From positions 1-47,469 of the forward strand of contig JAGRGI010000005.1 of NCBI GenBank assembly GCA_020445565.1: 47,469 nt of DNA. The letters are read 5' to 3'. The translations under genes and the position numbers were made by a program. This DNA comes from Chromatiales bacterium. GTDB taxonomy: Bacteria > Pseudomonadota > Gammaproteobacteria > JAGRCI01. The notes beneath the pieces were generated by a model. The model saw only the letters and a program-made list of their open reading frames with translations. It was not told the origin of the DNA and searched no databases. How positions within the stretch are numbered: position 1 is the stretch's first letter; every line of letters begins with the position of its first letter. Below, one piece after another: positions 1 through 8,825 of this stretch.

Positions 1-951
1 GCAGCGGATGCAGCGCAGCATGTCCCGGTAGCGGCCGGCGAGCATGCGGCTGCGGCCGTTGTCCACCAATACCACGTGATAGGCGCTTGGGCCGTCCTTG
101 TCGCCGGGGCGGCGTGGACCAGCATGGTGTGTGACGTAGCTGGTGATGGCCTGGCCGGTGGCGCTGCGGCCCAGCAGCCGCAGCAGAGTGGCGGCCTCGT
201 CCAGAGTGGGGACGACCTTCTCGATGCCGGCGATGACGATATGGGTCTTGGGCAGGTTGGCGGTGAGATCGCCATTGCCTTCGTTGGTGACGATGATATT
301 GCCGCCGGTCTCGGCCACCAGAAAGTTGGCGCCGGTGATGCCCACATCGGCGCTGAGAAACTTCTCTCGCAGGATACGGCGGGCCTCGTCGACCAGATCG
401 GGGATGCGCGACAGGTCGCGGGCGATGTCTTCCTGGCGGTGGTGCTGGCGGAACAGGGCTTCGACCTGGGCGCGGTTCTTGTGCACCGCCGGGGCGACGA
501 TATGGCTGGGCGGTTCCTTGGCCAGTTGGATGATGTATTCACCCAGGTCGGTCTCGACCACTTCCATGCCTCGGGCTTCCAACGCCTCGTTCAGCCCGAC
601 CTCTTCGCCGACCATGGACTTGCCCTTGGTGACCCGTTTGGCGCCGGCCGCCGCGCACAACTCGGCGATGATGCGGCGGGCGTCCGCGGCGGTTTCGGCC
701 CAATGGACCTGGCCGCCGATCTCCTCCACCTTGGTGGCATACTGATCAAGATAGCGGTCCAAATGGTCGAGCACATGCTCGCGAATCGCCTGGCCCTGGG
801 CGCGCAGGGCTTCAAACTCGGGTAGGGCGTCGATGGCGGCGCGGCGCTTGTCGACGAAGCCGCCGCGTGCCTTTGCCAACGCGGCTTGCAGGCGGCTGTC
901 TGCCAGGGCGGCGATGGAACGGGATCGAAAGTTGTGGCTCTGGGACTGCAC
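1..951 (-). CDS. lutB: LutB/LldF-type iron-sulfur protein of lactate oxidation (5' part only)
   Basis: The minus-strand frame is open from a GTG at 951 to the left edge, giving 317 residues of the N-terminal part. In the LutABC complex this protein carries [4Fe-4S] clusters and passes electrons during oxidation of L-lactate to pyruvate. Visible family features are the YIIQLAKEPPSHIVAPAVHK stretch, TGANFLVAETG, and a C-terminal edge ending MLRCIRC. That edge is the first half of the CxxCGxC ferredoxin-type cluster, so the cluster domain lies outside the window. The GTG sits 3 bases after the lutA stop, and AGGGA within the lutA end can serve as ribosome binding site, so the two genes are probably translationally coupled. 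An ORF finder that needs a stop codon misses this gene. lutC would be expected further left. The family is certain; lactate as substrate is inferred from the lutA neighbour. Confidence 0.9.
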   Translation of the reverse strand, partial: MQSQSHNFRSRSIAALADSRLQAALAKARGGFVDKRRAAIDALPEFEALRAQGQAIREHVLDHLDRYLDQYATKVEEIGGQVHWAETAADARRIIAELCAAAGAKRVTKGKSMVGEEVGLNEALEARGMEVVETDLGEYIIQLAKEPPSHIVAPAVHKNRAQVEALFRQHHRQEDIARDLSRIPDLVDEARRILREKFLSADVGITGANFLVAETGGNIIVTNEGNGDLTANLPKTHIVIAGIEKVVPTLDEAATLLRLLGRSATGQAITSYVTHHAGPRRPGDKDGPSAYHVVLVDNGRSRMLAGRYRDMLRCIRC

Positions 952-954
952 GGT

Positions 955-1713
955 TCAGTCCCTGGCCTCGCCGATGGCGGGACCATCCGCCATCCCGGCC
1001 AGGATCTCGGCGACGTGAAACACGCGGATCGGCCGTTCCAGCCGCGATAGACGCCCGGCGATGTTCAGCAGGCAACCCAGGTCGCCCCCCAGCAGAACCT
1101 CGGCGCGGGTGCTCCAGGCGTTTTCCACCTTGTCGGTGACCAGACGGTTGCTGATCTCAGGATACTTGATGCAGAAGGTTCCGCCGAAGCCGCAGCAGGT
1201 TTGGGACTCGCGCATTTCGTCCAGCCGCAGGCCGTCGATCTTTGCCAGCAGGGAACGGGGTTGTTCTTGAATACCCAGCTCGCGCAAGCCGGAACAACTG
1301 TCGTGGTAGGTGACGCGCTGGTCGAATTGGGCCGCCAGGGCATCGATCTTCAGAATGTCGACGAGGAAGCTGGTGAGTTCGAAGGTCTTGGCCGCCAGCG
1401 CCTCGGCGCGTTCCTGCCAGTAGGGACGATCCTGGAACAGGCGCGGATAGTGGACCTTGATCATCGCCCCGCAGGATCCCGAGGGGACGACCACGTAGTC
1501 GTATCCCTCGAAGGTTTGAATGACTTGCTTGGCGATCGCCTGGGCGTCGTCATGGTCGCCGTTGTTGTAGGCCGGTTGACCGCAACAGGTCTGTGTGGGC
1601 GGCACTTCCACGGTGCAACCCGCGTCTTCCAGAAGCTTTACTGAGGCAAAGCCGACGCTTGGGCGAAAGAAGTCCACCAGGCAGGTGACGAAAAGAGCGA
1701 CGCGATGAGGCAT
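955..1713 (-). CDS. lutA: LutA/LldE-type Fe-S oxidoreductase subunit (CCG domain)
   Basis: This is a 252-residue cysteine-rich protein with two CCG-domain repeats. The first is TCCGQPAYNNGD around Cys43-44; the second is TCCGFGGTFCIKYPE around Cys173-174 with Cys181. Further conserved cysteines lie at PSGSCG (81) and YHDSCSG (140). CCG domains of this type bind Fe-S clusters in LutA, GlpC and heterodisulfide reductase subunit B. The length matches LutA, and the start MPHRVALFVTCLVDFFRP is the family's usual N-terminus. lutB begins 3 bases downstream. A 48-bp gap separates it from the small unknown gene upstream, and the next four genes upstream share its strand, so it may lie at the end of a purC-srkA transcript or have its own weak promoter there. 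No LldR or LutR regulator is visible. Confidence 0.92.
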   Translation of the reverse strand: MPHRVALFVTCLVDFFRPSVGFASVKLLEDAGCTVEVPPTQTCCGQPAYNNGDHDDAQAIAKQVIQTFEGYDYVVVPSGSCGAMIKVHYPRLFQDRPYWQERAEALAAKTFELTSFLVDILKIDALAAQFDQRVTYHDSCSGLRELGIQEQPRSLLAKIDGLRLDEMRESQTCCGFGGTFCIKYPEISNRLVTDKVENAWSTRAEVLLGGDLGCLLNIAGRLSRLERPIRVFHVAEILAGMADGPAIGEARD

Positions 1714-1761
1714 GGGGCGGATTATACCCGCTCGGCCGTTGCAGGCGCAGAGGTTGGAGGT

Positions 1762-2034
1762 TCAGGATGTCTTGATAGGAACGCCGATTTCCGCCAAATC
1801 GGGGTTGAGTTTTTCCCCGGAGGCGTCTAGCAGGGGAACCGTGAGGGTCCGTGGGGCTCGCCGGCAAGGGTTTCCGTGCAGGTCGGCCTGGATCGCCGGG
1901 TCGCCATCCGCTTGCAAAACCAGGGCGTAGGGTTCATCCAGCAGATCGACGACGATCAGGTCCTCTCCCAGATAGCGAACGCGCTTTCCGCACAGGGAGC
2001 GAAGCTGTTCGTAAATTGGTCGGGGGTCCAACAT
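1762..2034 (-). CDS. small protein of unknown function
   Basis: A 90-residue ORF starts with ATG five bases after the srkA stop and ends 48 bases before lutA. The protein opens MLDPRPIYEQLRSLCGKRVRY, with alternating hydrophobic residues that suggest a small beta-rich fold (YLGEDLIVVDLLDEPYALVLQ). It has no signal peptide, membrane segment or metal motif. I do not recognise the family. Support for a real gene is its tight spacing inside a same-strand run, codon use like its neighbours, and the lack of a better ORF in this interval. It could be an accessory protein co-transcribed with srkA. Confidence 0.6.
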   Translation of the reverse strand: MLDPRPIYEQLRSLCGKRVRYLGEDLIVVDLLDEPYALVLQADGDPAIQADLHGNPCRRAPRTLTVPLLDASGEKLNPDLAEIGVPIKTS

Positions 2035-2039
2035 CGGCG

Positions 2040-3023
2040 CTATTGCAGGGCCAGCGGCGGTTCCTGCAGACGGGAGAACTGTTCCTTGAGGGTGTCGATC
2101 TGCTCTTCCCAGTAGCGTTGGGTATTGAACCAGGGAAAGGCCAGCGGGAAGGCCGGGTCATCCCAGCGGCGGCCGAGCCAGGCGCTGTAGTGCAACAGTC
2201 GCAGGGCGCGCAGGGGTTCGATGAGGATCAGCTCGCGGCTGTCGAAACTGTGGAACTCGTCGTAGCCGTCGACGATCTCGGATAATTGCCCGATCATCTC
2301 GTGCCGTTCGCCGGACAGCAGCATCCATAAGTCCTGTACCGCCGGCCCCATGCGACAGTCGTCGAAATCGACCAGGTGAAAGCGCTCGTCGCGCACCAGG
2401 ATATTGCCGGGGTGGAAGTCACCATGCAGCCGAATGAGCGTCGCTGAAGAGCTCTGCCGCCATGCCTGCGCCACCACTTCCAGCAATTGCCCGCTGATGG
2501 CGCTCCAGGCGGGCAGGATGTCCGCCGGTATCAAACCCGATTGCAACAGCCATTCCCGGCTTTCGATACCGTAGCTCTGGATGTCGATGCCCGGTCGATG
2601 GTGAAAGGGGTGGATGGCGCCCAAGGCGTGTATGCGCCCCAGGAAGCGGCCCAATTGCAGCAGTTCGTCCGGGCTTTGCAACTCCGGCCGATGTCCGCCG
2701 CGTCGTTCGTAGACGGCAAACAGAAACCCGTTATGCTCACCCAGGGTGTTACCGTCCGGCAGCGGCATGGGAGCCACTACCGGCACCTCCCGCTCCGCCA
2801 GTTCCTCGCAGAAGCGGTGTTCCTCTTCAATGGCCGCGCGGGTCCAGCGTTGCGGCCGGTAGAACTTGACCACCACGGGCAGGTGATCGTCCAGACCCAC
2901 CTGATAGACCCGATTCTCATAACTGTTGAGGGCCAGCAGGCTGCCGTTGCTGCGTAGCCCGGTGGAATCCACCGCGTCGAGGATGACGTCCGGTGTCAGG
3001 GCATCGTAGGGGTGGGTGTTCAC
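2040..3023 (-). CDS. srkA: stress response kinase A (SrkA/YihE family)
   Basis: This is a 327-residue APH/choline-kinase-fold Ser/Thr protein kinase, the same length as E. coli SrkA (YihE), which protects against stress-induced death. The catalytic loop is [10 protein letters not shown] and the metal-binding motif is [22 protein letters not shown] near the N-terminus and VVKFYRP carry the nucleotide-binding lysine. The ORF is open further upstream, but the sensible start is the GTG at 3023, giving [12 protein letters not shown]. That GTG overlaps the purC TGA as GTGA, so translation is probably coupled to purC. The usual E. coli neighbour dsbA is absent. Family assignment is secure; the stress role is by homology. 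Confidence 0.9.
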   Translation of the reverse strand: MNTHPYDALTPDVILDAVDSTGLRSNGSLLALNSYENRVYQVGLDDHLPVVVKFYRPQRWTRAAIEEEHRFCEELAEREVPVVAPMPLPDGNTLGEHNGFLFAVYERRGGHRPELQSPDELLQLGRFLGRIHALGAIHPFHHRPGIDIQSYGIESREWLLQSGLIPADILPAWSAISGQLLEVVAQAWRQSSSATLIRLHGDFHPGNILVRDERFHLVDFDDCRMGPAVQDLWMLLSGERHEMIGQLSEIVDGYDEFHSFDSRELILIEPLRALRLLHYSAWLGRRWDDPAFPLAFPWFNTQRYWEEQIDTLKEQFSRLQEPPLALQ

Positions 3024-3907
3024 AAACCGGTGAGGCGCTGCTGGGCTTCGCGATACTTGGCGGCGGTGTTGTCGACGACTTCCCCGGGCAGGACCGGTCC
3101 GGGAGCGGTCTTGTCCCAATCCAGGGTTTCCAGATAGTCGCGCACGTATTGTTTGTCGAAACTGGGCGGATTTTTGCCCGGTTGATATTGGTCCGCGGGC
3201 CAGAAACGGGAGGAATCCGGGGTCAGCACTTCGTCGATCAGGTGCAGCGTGCCGGCATCGTCCAGGCCGAACTCGAACTTGGTGTCGGCAATGAGAATGC
3301 CCTTTTCGGCGGCGAAGGTCCGGGCCTGGGAGTAGATGTCCAGGCTGACATCGCGGACCTTTTCCGCCAGTTCCCGGCCCAGCAGTTTCACGGTGTACTC
3401 GAAGTCGACGTTCTCGTCGTGTTCACCCACCTCGGCCTTGGTGGAGGGGGTGTAGATCGGCTGTTCGAGCCGATCGGCCAGGTTCAGGCCGGCCGGCAGG
3501 CCGATGCCGCAAACCGCGCCGCTGCGCTGGTAGTCCTTCCAGCCGGAACCCACCAGATAACCGCGCACGATGGCCTCCACCGGCAGGGGTTTGAGGCGTT
3601 TGACGACGATGGCGCGGCCCTCGACCTGGGCGCGCTCGGCGGCGTCTGGCAGCACTTTTTCCAGCGACAGGTTAGATAGGTGGTTGGGCATCACATCCGC
3701 CATGCGCTCGAACCAGAAATTGGATACGCCGGTGAGCACGGCGCCCTTGCCGGGTATCGGCGTGGGGAGGATCACGTCGAAGGCCGAGATGCGGTCGGTG
3801 GTGACGATCAGCAGATGCGCATCGTCCACTTCATAGATGTCCCGAACCTTGCCGCGGTTGAGCAGTTTGAGGCCGGAAAGAGAGGATTCGTACAGGGTTT
3901 CCTGCAT
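3020..3907 (-). CDS. purC: phosphoribosylaminoimidazole-succinocarboxamide synthase
   Basis: SAICAR synthetase joins aspartate to CAIR, using ATP, in de novo purine synthesis. The 295 residues match the long form of the family rather than the roughly 237-residue E. coli type. Diagnostic stretches are [11 protein letters not shown] near the N-terminus, [34 protein letters not shown], and the C-terminal [15 protein letters not shown]. The ATG start at 3907 gives [20 protein letters not shown], as in homologues. The gene is first in a same-strand run purC-srkA-unknown-lutA-lutB and overlaps srkA by four bases. The 165 bp upstream are shared with the divergent gene at 4073 and probably hold both promoters. 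Confidence 0.97.
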   Translation of the reverse strand: MQETLYESSLSGLKLLNRGKVRDIYEVDDAHLLIVTTDRISAFDVILPTPIPGKGAVLTGVSNFWFERMADVMPNHLSNLSLEKVLPDAAERAQVEGRAIVVKRLKPLPVEAIVRGYLVGSGWKDYQRSGAVCGIGLPAGLNLADRLEQPIYTPSTKAEVGEHDENVDFEYTVKLLGRELAEKVRDVSLDIYSQARTFAAEKGILIADTKFEFGLDDAGTLHLIDEVLTPDSSRFWPADQYQPGKNPPSFDKQYVRDYLETLDWDKTAPGPVLPGEVVDNTAAKYREAQQRLTGL

Positions 3908-4072
3908 GACAACGGGCTCCGATTCTCGAAAGGCGTCCGAATGTATCGGGTTTGACCGGGGTCGGCAAGGGCGTTCGGAAAAACCTCGCGGAGCGGCGGT
4001 TTTGGTATAGATTCTATCTATGGATTTCTCGTTATATTACTGATTACGATGCCGAAACGGCGGGAGTGGAAA

Positions 4073-4585
4073 ATGGATATCGAGTCGAATTGGGCCGAAA
4101 TTAGAAAACTGTTCCAAGTCACGTTTCGAACCTCTCTGCACTATGCGATTGCCACGGTGAACGAAAACGGCGAACCCCATGTGACCCCCATCGGTTCACT
4201 GATTCTGACCAGTCCGGGACGCGGCTTCTATTTCGAGGAGTTCGCCAGGGAATTGCCGCGCAACCTGGAACACAACCGGCAGGTTTGCGTATTGGCAGTG
4301 AACAGTGGCCGGTGGTTCTGGTTGAAATCCTTGTTTGCCGGGCGTTTTGCTGCGGCACCCGGAATACGCCTGTTCGGTACGGCCGGCGAGGCGCGGGATG
4401 CCACGGCCGAGGAGCTTGCACGTTGGCGCAGACGGGTCCACCGTGTGCGGCACACCAGGGGACATGCCCTCCTGTGGCGGGACATGCGCCGAGTGCGGGA
4501 TATCCGTTTCAGCCGCGTGGAGCCGATCGAGGTCGGGGCCATGACCGGCCTTCTCAGCCGAACATCCGCTGGTGGCGTGTCCTGA
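4073..4585 (+). CDS. pyridoxamine 5'-phosphate oxidase-like FMN-binding split-barrel protein
   Basis: A 170-residue protein of the flavin-binding split-barrel superfamily. The N-terminal half has the typical pattern: YAIATVNENGEPHVTPIGSL (substrate/FMN strand), then a strand-loop ending in FYFEEFARELPRNLEHNRQV, then VLAVNSGRWFW. The C-terminal part is Arg-rich, with DIRFSRVEPIEVG resembling the end of a PNPOx-like barrel. The ATG at 4073 is preferred over 4049 because GGGAGTGG lies just before it and nothing like a ribosome site precedes 4049. It overlaps the convergent putP 3' end by 32 bases. The substrate is unknown; relatives bind FMN, F420 or heme. It is not the biosynthetic PdxH. Confidence 0.75.
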   Translation: MDIESNWAEIRKLFQVTFRTSLHYAIATVNENGEPHVTPIGSLILTSPGRGFYFEEFARELPRNLEHNRQVCVLAVNSGRWFWLKSLFAGRFAAAPGIRLFGTAGEARDATAEELARWRRRVHRVRHTRGHALLWRDMRRVRDIRFSRVEPIEVGAMTGLLSRTSAGGVS

Positions 4586-6008
4586 TCTCGGCCGCAGGTT
4601 CCCGGTCGATCAGGCTGATCGCGATGGCAGCCACAAATGCCAAAATGAATCCTGGCAGCAGTTCATAGACCTCAAACCAGCCGCCGCTCAGTTGTTTCCA
4701 AAGAACAACGGTAACCCCGCCGGCGATCACACCGGCGAGTGCGCCGCGGGCGGTCATGCGCGCCCAGAACAGCGACAGCAGGATAACCGGCCCGAAGGCG
4801 GCGCCGAATCCCGCCCAGGCATAGGAGACCAGCTCGAGCACGCCGCTGTCCGGCTCCAGGGCCAGTCCCCAGGCGGTTGCCGCGATACCGAGCACGGTCA
4901 GCCGTGCGACGCTCATACGGCGCCGTTCATTCAATGTGCCTTTGCCCAAGGCGCCGTACAGGTCTTCGGCCAGGGCCGAAGAGGCCACCAGCAATTGTGA
5001 GTCCGCGGTACTCATGATGGCGGCCAGTATGGCCGCCAGACAGATGCCGGCGGGGATGGGGTGCAGCAGCGTGGCGATCAACTCGATGAACACCTTCTCG
5101 GCGTCGAAGTCGCTCGCAACCGGTTGCAACAGGGCGATACCGGCCAGACCGGCGGCCATGGCGCCCAACATTCCCAGGCTCACCCAACCCATGGCGATAC
5201 GCCTTGCCTGTTGCAGGGTGCTGGTGTCGCGGGCCGCCATGAAGCGGGCCAGGATATGCGGTTGGCCGAAGTAACCCAGGCCCCAGGCGAGTAGGGAGAC
5301 GATGGCCAGACCGCTGGCGTTGGCGAAGGGGTCGAGCAGGGCAGGATCGATGTCTCGGATCCTCTCTATGGCTACCGATGGGCCGATCTGATGCAAAGCC
5401 AACAGCGGTACCACGACCAGCGCCAGGGCCATCAGCAGGCCTTGGATGAGGTCGGTCCAGGAAACCGCCAGGAATCCGCCCATCAGTGTGTAGAGCATGA
5501 TCACCAGGGTCCCGGCCGTTACCGCGTAACCGTAGGGTATGGAAAAGACCGATTCGAACAGTTTTCCGCCCGCTACCAGTCCCGAGCTGACGTAGAAGAG
5601 AAAGAACAGCAGTACGAAGAAGGCCGACCCGATACGCAGCCCCCGGTGGCCGCCGAAGCGCTCGCTGAGAAAGGCCGGCAGGGTGATAGCGTCCGCGGCG
5701 CCCTGGCTATACCGCCTCAGCCGTTCGGCCACCAGACGCCAGTTCAGATAGGTGCCGAGCCACAGCCCGCCCACCAGCCAGATCGCCTGCACGCCGGATG
5801 CAAAGGCATAACCCGGCAGGCCCAGCAACAGCCAGCCGCTCATGTCCGACGCCCCGGCACTGATCGCCGTGACCCACGGCCCCAGGCGGCGACCACCGAG
5901 GAAATAGTCCCCGGCGTTACGTGTGCGTCGTGAGGCCAGCACGCCGATGGCCAACATGAGGAGCAGGTAGACGATAAACGTGGCGATGATGGCCGAATCG
6001 GCAGTCAT
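4554..6008 (-). CDS. putP: sodium/proline symporter PutP
   Basis: A 484-residue inner-membrane SSS-family (LeuT-fold) transporter with about 13 hydrophobic segments. It aligns by eye with E. coli PutP through DYFLGGRRLGPWVTAISAGA, then SDMSGWLLLGLPG, which carries the Na+/proline-binding Asp and Ser. GGFLAVSWTDLIQG and MSTADSQLLVASSALAEDL follow. The ATG at 6008 (MTADSAIIATF) matches the family N-terminus; a GTG at 6041 would add eleven residues without a clear ribosome site. It imports proline, or perhaps proline as an osmolyte. No putA is near, so osmoprotection is as likely as catabolism. The 3' end overlaps the convergent split-barrel gene. Confidence 0.92.
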   Translation of the reverse strand: MTADSAIIATFIVYLLLMLAIGVLASRRTRNAGDYFLGGRRLGPWVTAISAGASDMSGWLLLGLPGYAFASGVQAIWLVGGLWLGTYLNWRLVAERLRRYSQGAADAITLPAFLSERFGGHRGLRIGSAFFVLLFFLFYVSSGLVAGGKLFESVFSIPYGYAVTAGTLVIMLYTLMGGFLAVSWTDLIQGLLMALALVVVPLLALHQIGPSVAIERIRDIDPALLDPFANASGLAIVSLLAWGLGYFGQPHILARFMAARDTSTLQQARRIAMGWVSLGMLGAMAAGLAGIALLQPVASDFDAEKVFIELIATLLHPIPAGICLAAILAAIMSTADSQLLVASSALAEDLYGALGKGTLNERRRMSVARLTVLGIAATAWGLALEPDSGVLELVSYAWAGFGAAFGPVILLSLFWARMTARGALAGVIAGGVTVVLWKQLSGGWFEVYELLPGFILAFVAAIAISLIDREPAAEIRTRHQRMFG

Positions 6009-6158
6009 GGGCGTGGTCCGGGATGGGGGGGCGGATAACACCGTTTTAGGATAGAGACCGGGTGTGCATGCGTCTATGGTGCCAATTCGGCCTCTCCTGC
6101 AACCGCGTGGCGGTTATACTTGGAAGTGATTCGTCGAAAGAACGGAAGATCTTGCACA

Positions 6159-7211
6159 ATGAACCATAACGATTACTACAAACGTCTATCCACGCTTGTC
6201 CCACTCAACACCCTGCGACGGCACCAGTTCGACCAAGTCTTCGCGGCGGTGGAGTTTCTACGCTTTCCCGAGGGGACGATTCTGTTCCGCCAAGGCGATG
6301 TCGACCCTGACAGTCTGTATCTGCTGGAGGGTCATATCGAACTCAGTGCCGATGACGGCAAACGGCCCAATACCATACACTCCGACCGCCATGAGTCGGT
6401 GTACTCCATTGCACAGCTCAGTCCACGCCGGTTCACCGGCCGGGCACTCACCGACGCGCTGATTGCCCGCGTACCTCATGTCCCACTGGAACGCGCCCTG
6501 GCGATCGAGCAGGTGGTAGGCGGCGGTTGGGCGACGGCGGACGATGTACTGGTCGAGGAAGGCGAGCCGGATGAGGATATCCAGGACAGCGACACCTCCT
6601 GGACCCGCAATCTGCTCAGCAGTCCGATCTTTTCAAAGGTTCCGCTGGCCCACCTGGGGCAGTTGCTGGCCCGCATGGAGGCGGTATCCGTCCCTCATCG
6701 GCAGGTGATCATCCGCGAGGGCGATCCGGGTGACTACTACTACGTGATACGCAAGGGCCGTTTCGCGGTCTCGCGAAAGAACGCTGAAGGCAGGATCGAG
6801 ATCCTTGCGCAATTGGGGGACGGGGCGGTTTTCGGCGAGGAGGCACTGGTGTCCAATCGGCCCCGCAATGCGACCGTGGTGGCGCTACAGGACTCGGAAG
6901 TCATGCGTCTGCCCAAGGATGCCTTTGACGAGCTGCTTAAGCCCACCCTGTTGGCGGAGGTGACCGAGGTGCAGGCCAAGTCATTGTTTGAGAAGGGGGC
7001 GGTGTTGCTGGACGTGCGCCTGCCTTCTGAATTCGAGATACACGGTGTAGCGTCCAGCATCAACATCCCCTTGCCGGAACTGCGCCGGCGCTCACGGGAA
7101 CTGGACAGGAACACCTGTCACCTGATCTGCTGCAAGGACAGTGCACGTGCCCTGGTGGGCGCATTCCTGCTCAATCAACGCGGTTTCGATGTAAAGCTCA
7201 TCGTTCGCTGA
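6159..7211 (+). CDS. double cyclic-nucleotide-binding domain protein with C-terminal rhodanese
   Basis: A 350-residue cytosolic protein without membrane segments or helix-turn-helix. Residues about 15-100 form a divergent cNMP-binding domain (FPEGTILFRQGD). Residues about 155-275 form a second, canonical one: IIREGDPGDYYYVIRKG, then a phosphate-binding cassette FGEEALVSNRPRNATV that keeps the ligand-contacting Arg. Residues about 285-350 are a rhodanese domain with LLDVRLPSEFEIHG and active-site loop Cys325-KDSA-Arg330. The protein ends at DVKLIVR, where most rhodaneses continue with LxGG and a final helix, so the domain is short. The ATG at 6159 (MNHNDYYKRL) is chosen over a TTG at 6120. A sulfurtransferase gated by a cyclic nucleotide is an inference. 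It converges on the next gene with only 10 bases between stops. Confidence 0.88.
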   Translation: MNHNDYYKRLSTLVPLNTLRRHQFDQVFAAVEFLRFPEGTILFRQGDVDPDSLYLLEGHIELSADDGKRPNTIHSDRHESVYSIAQLSPRRFTGRALTDALIARVPHVPLERALAIEQVVGGGWATADDVLVEEGEPDEDIQDSDTSWTRNLLSSPIFSKVPLAHLGQLLARMEAVSVPHRQVIIREGDPGDYYYVIRKGRFAVSRKNAEGRIEILAQLGDGAVFGEEALVSNRPRNATVVALQDSEVMRLPKDAFDELLKPTLLAEVTEVQAKSLFEKGAVLLDVRLPSEFEIHGVASSINIPLPELRRRSRELDRNTCHLICCKDSARALVGAFLLNQRGFDVKLIVR

Positions 7212-7221
7212 ACGGTGGTGT

Positions 7222-8820
7222 TTATCGCTTCGCTCTGGACAGGTGGTGGTAGGGTGGCAGGGTCGTCAGCCGCACATCCTCGCGGGGAACGCCCACGGTG
7301 AAGTGGTAGAGGCTCTGAAAATCGTCGCCAGAGATACCCAGGATCTGGTGTACCGGGTCGTCGAAGTAGCAGCCGATTCCCGTGCCTCGCAGCCCGCAGG
7401 CTTCCGCCATCAGATACAACACCTGACCGATCATGCCCGCTTCCCAGAACAGGCGCCGGTAGGTCGAGGCGTCGGCCGTCACCCGATCCCGAAACCGGCC
7501 GATCATGCCAAGGGAAAAGGCGCTGTCGCCGGCAATGTCCTGCTGGCAGCTCAGCAGCCGCGCCGCTTCACGGGCGTCGCCTTCGGCGAGTCGGTACAGG
7601 GGCAGGGGTTCGGCAACGGGCTTCCAGGCGAAGTCGTCGCTGGTATGCGAGCGCAGCGGCTCCAGGTGCTCGGGATTTCGAATCAGCGCGTAGATGCCCG
7701 GCGTCAGATCCTGGACGCGGTGAACGAACAGGAAAAGATCCAGATTGGCCTCGCCCAGTCCCAGGTCGAACGGTGCCTGGCCAGGGCGGGGCAGACAGGC
7801 ATCCAGGCAATCGAGGAAATCGCCCAGGGCCATGGGTTTGCCGTTGGAATCAAATGCCTGGGCGCTGCGCCGGTGGCGGATGATCTCGGCGGCCGTGAAT
7901 TCGGAAGACAATTGGCGGGGCGGAGCAAAGGACATCTGAGTGGGCGGTTCCCTCCTGAGGGATGGCGCGCGGCAATCCTTGACGGTTCGATCGATGATCG
8001 GCCAGGTTTGATGGTCCCGACTGAGTCGGTTGGGCTCCCCGATGACAGTGATTTGCGGCAAACCCGGGAGCCGCGAACCGGGTGGTTCGCCCTGTCCGAC
8101 CCAGAGCAGAGCCTCCCCGTATTCCGGTTCCCGCTCTGGCCAGTGTGTGCGGTCGAAACCCAATAGGGTTTCCAGCTCCAGATCGGCGATTTCGGGGAGC
8201 CAGCGCACATGCCAGCCGAACAGCCGCGCCGCGAAGGCCAGGGCCGCCAGGGCGTGCCCTATATCGTGATTGCAATAGCGAAAGGCCCGCTCGCCGTATT
8301 TCCATGCCTCGCGCCAGGGGATGCTGCTCAGGGCAATCAGAAAGCCCTGCGGGCCGCAGAGCCGGCACAGGGTTTCGCCGGCTTGGGCGCCAAGTTCACC
8401 GCGACGGGCGAAGTCATGCCATTGCGGGTTGTAGTGGTACAGGCCGCCGAGCTGGGGTAGCAGCCAATAGGACTCGGTGGGGTGTAGATTGCCGCTGGAC
8501 GGGTTGATGCGCAGCGCCCATTGATTGTCGCCATAGCGTTTCCAGGCGGAAAGCGCCAGGGAGAGTTCCGCCATGCCGGCCACCGATGCTGTGTTTACGG
8601 GCTGCGGATCGCCGGTCGGCGGGTGAAACAGATTCGCGAAGGCCAAGGGCGGGTCCTGGTCCAGAAACGGCAGTTCCACGCGCGGGCAATCGCGATAATA
8701 GCGAAACGGATCGGGTTGATTGGCCCAGTCCAGATAGCCCAGCGAGGCGGCGAAGCGCTCGAAGTGGTGTTTGGTTCTCTGGTGATAGGCAATGGCAGGG
8801 TGCGACTTAGGCTCGGCCAC
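7222..8820 (-). CDS. SagB-type nitroreductase/dehydrogenase, two-domain
   Basis: A 532-residue protein of the SagB/ThcOx nitroreductase superfamily (FMN-dependent). Two halves are visible. The N-terminal half has the SagB-like LRINPSSGNLHPTESYWLLP, then GLYHYNP and a conserved WREAWKYGERAFRYCNHD. The C-terminal half opens with the flavin-binding arginines in IRHRRSAQAFD and contains EAGMIGQVLYLMAEACGLRG, then TGIGCYFDDPVH and YHFTVGVPR. The GTG start at 8820 lies five bases after the stop of the sugar dehydrogenase gene, indicating co-transcription. SagB enzymes oxidise azolines in RiPP toxins, but stand-alone two-domain members like this are common in proteobacteria and their substrate is unknown. 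No YcaO cyclodehydratase or precursor peptide was seen nearby. Confidence 0.85.
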   Translation of the reverse strand: MAEPKSHPAIAYHQRTKHHFERFAASLGYLDWANQPDPFRYYRDCPRVELPFLDQDPPLAFANLFHPPTGDPQPVNTASVAGMAELSLALSAWKRYGDNQWALRINPSSGNLHPTESYWLLPQLGGLYHYNPQWHDFARRGELGAQAGETLCRLCGPQGFLIALSSIPWREAWKYGERAFRYCNHDIGHALAALAFAARLFGWHVRWLPEIADLELETLLGFDRTHWPEREPEYGEALLWVGQGEPPGSRLPGLPQITVIGEPNRLSRDHQTWPIIDRTVKDCRAPSLRREPPTQMSFAPPRQLSSEFTAAEIIRHRRSAQAFDSNGKPMALGDFLDCLDACLPRPGQAPFDLGLGEANLDLFLFVHRVQDLTPGIYALIRNPEHLEPLRSHTSDDFAWKPVAEPLPLYRLAEGDAREAARLLSCQQDIAGDSAFSLGMIGRFRDRVTADASTYRRLFWEAGMIGQVLYLMAEACGLRGTGIGCYFDDPVHQILGISGDDFQSLYHFTVGVPREDVRLTTLPPYHHLSRAKR

Positions 8821-8825
8821 GGTTT

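Noticed and set aside
7222-8820. Azole-type RiPP cluster based on the SagB homologue
   Set aside because: No YcaO cyclodehydratase, precursor peptide or exporter lies nearby; stand-alone SagB-like proteins are common.
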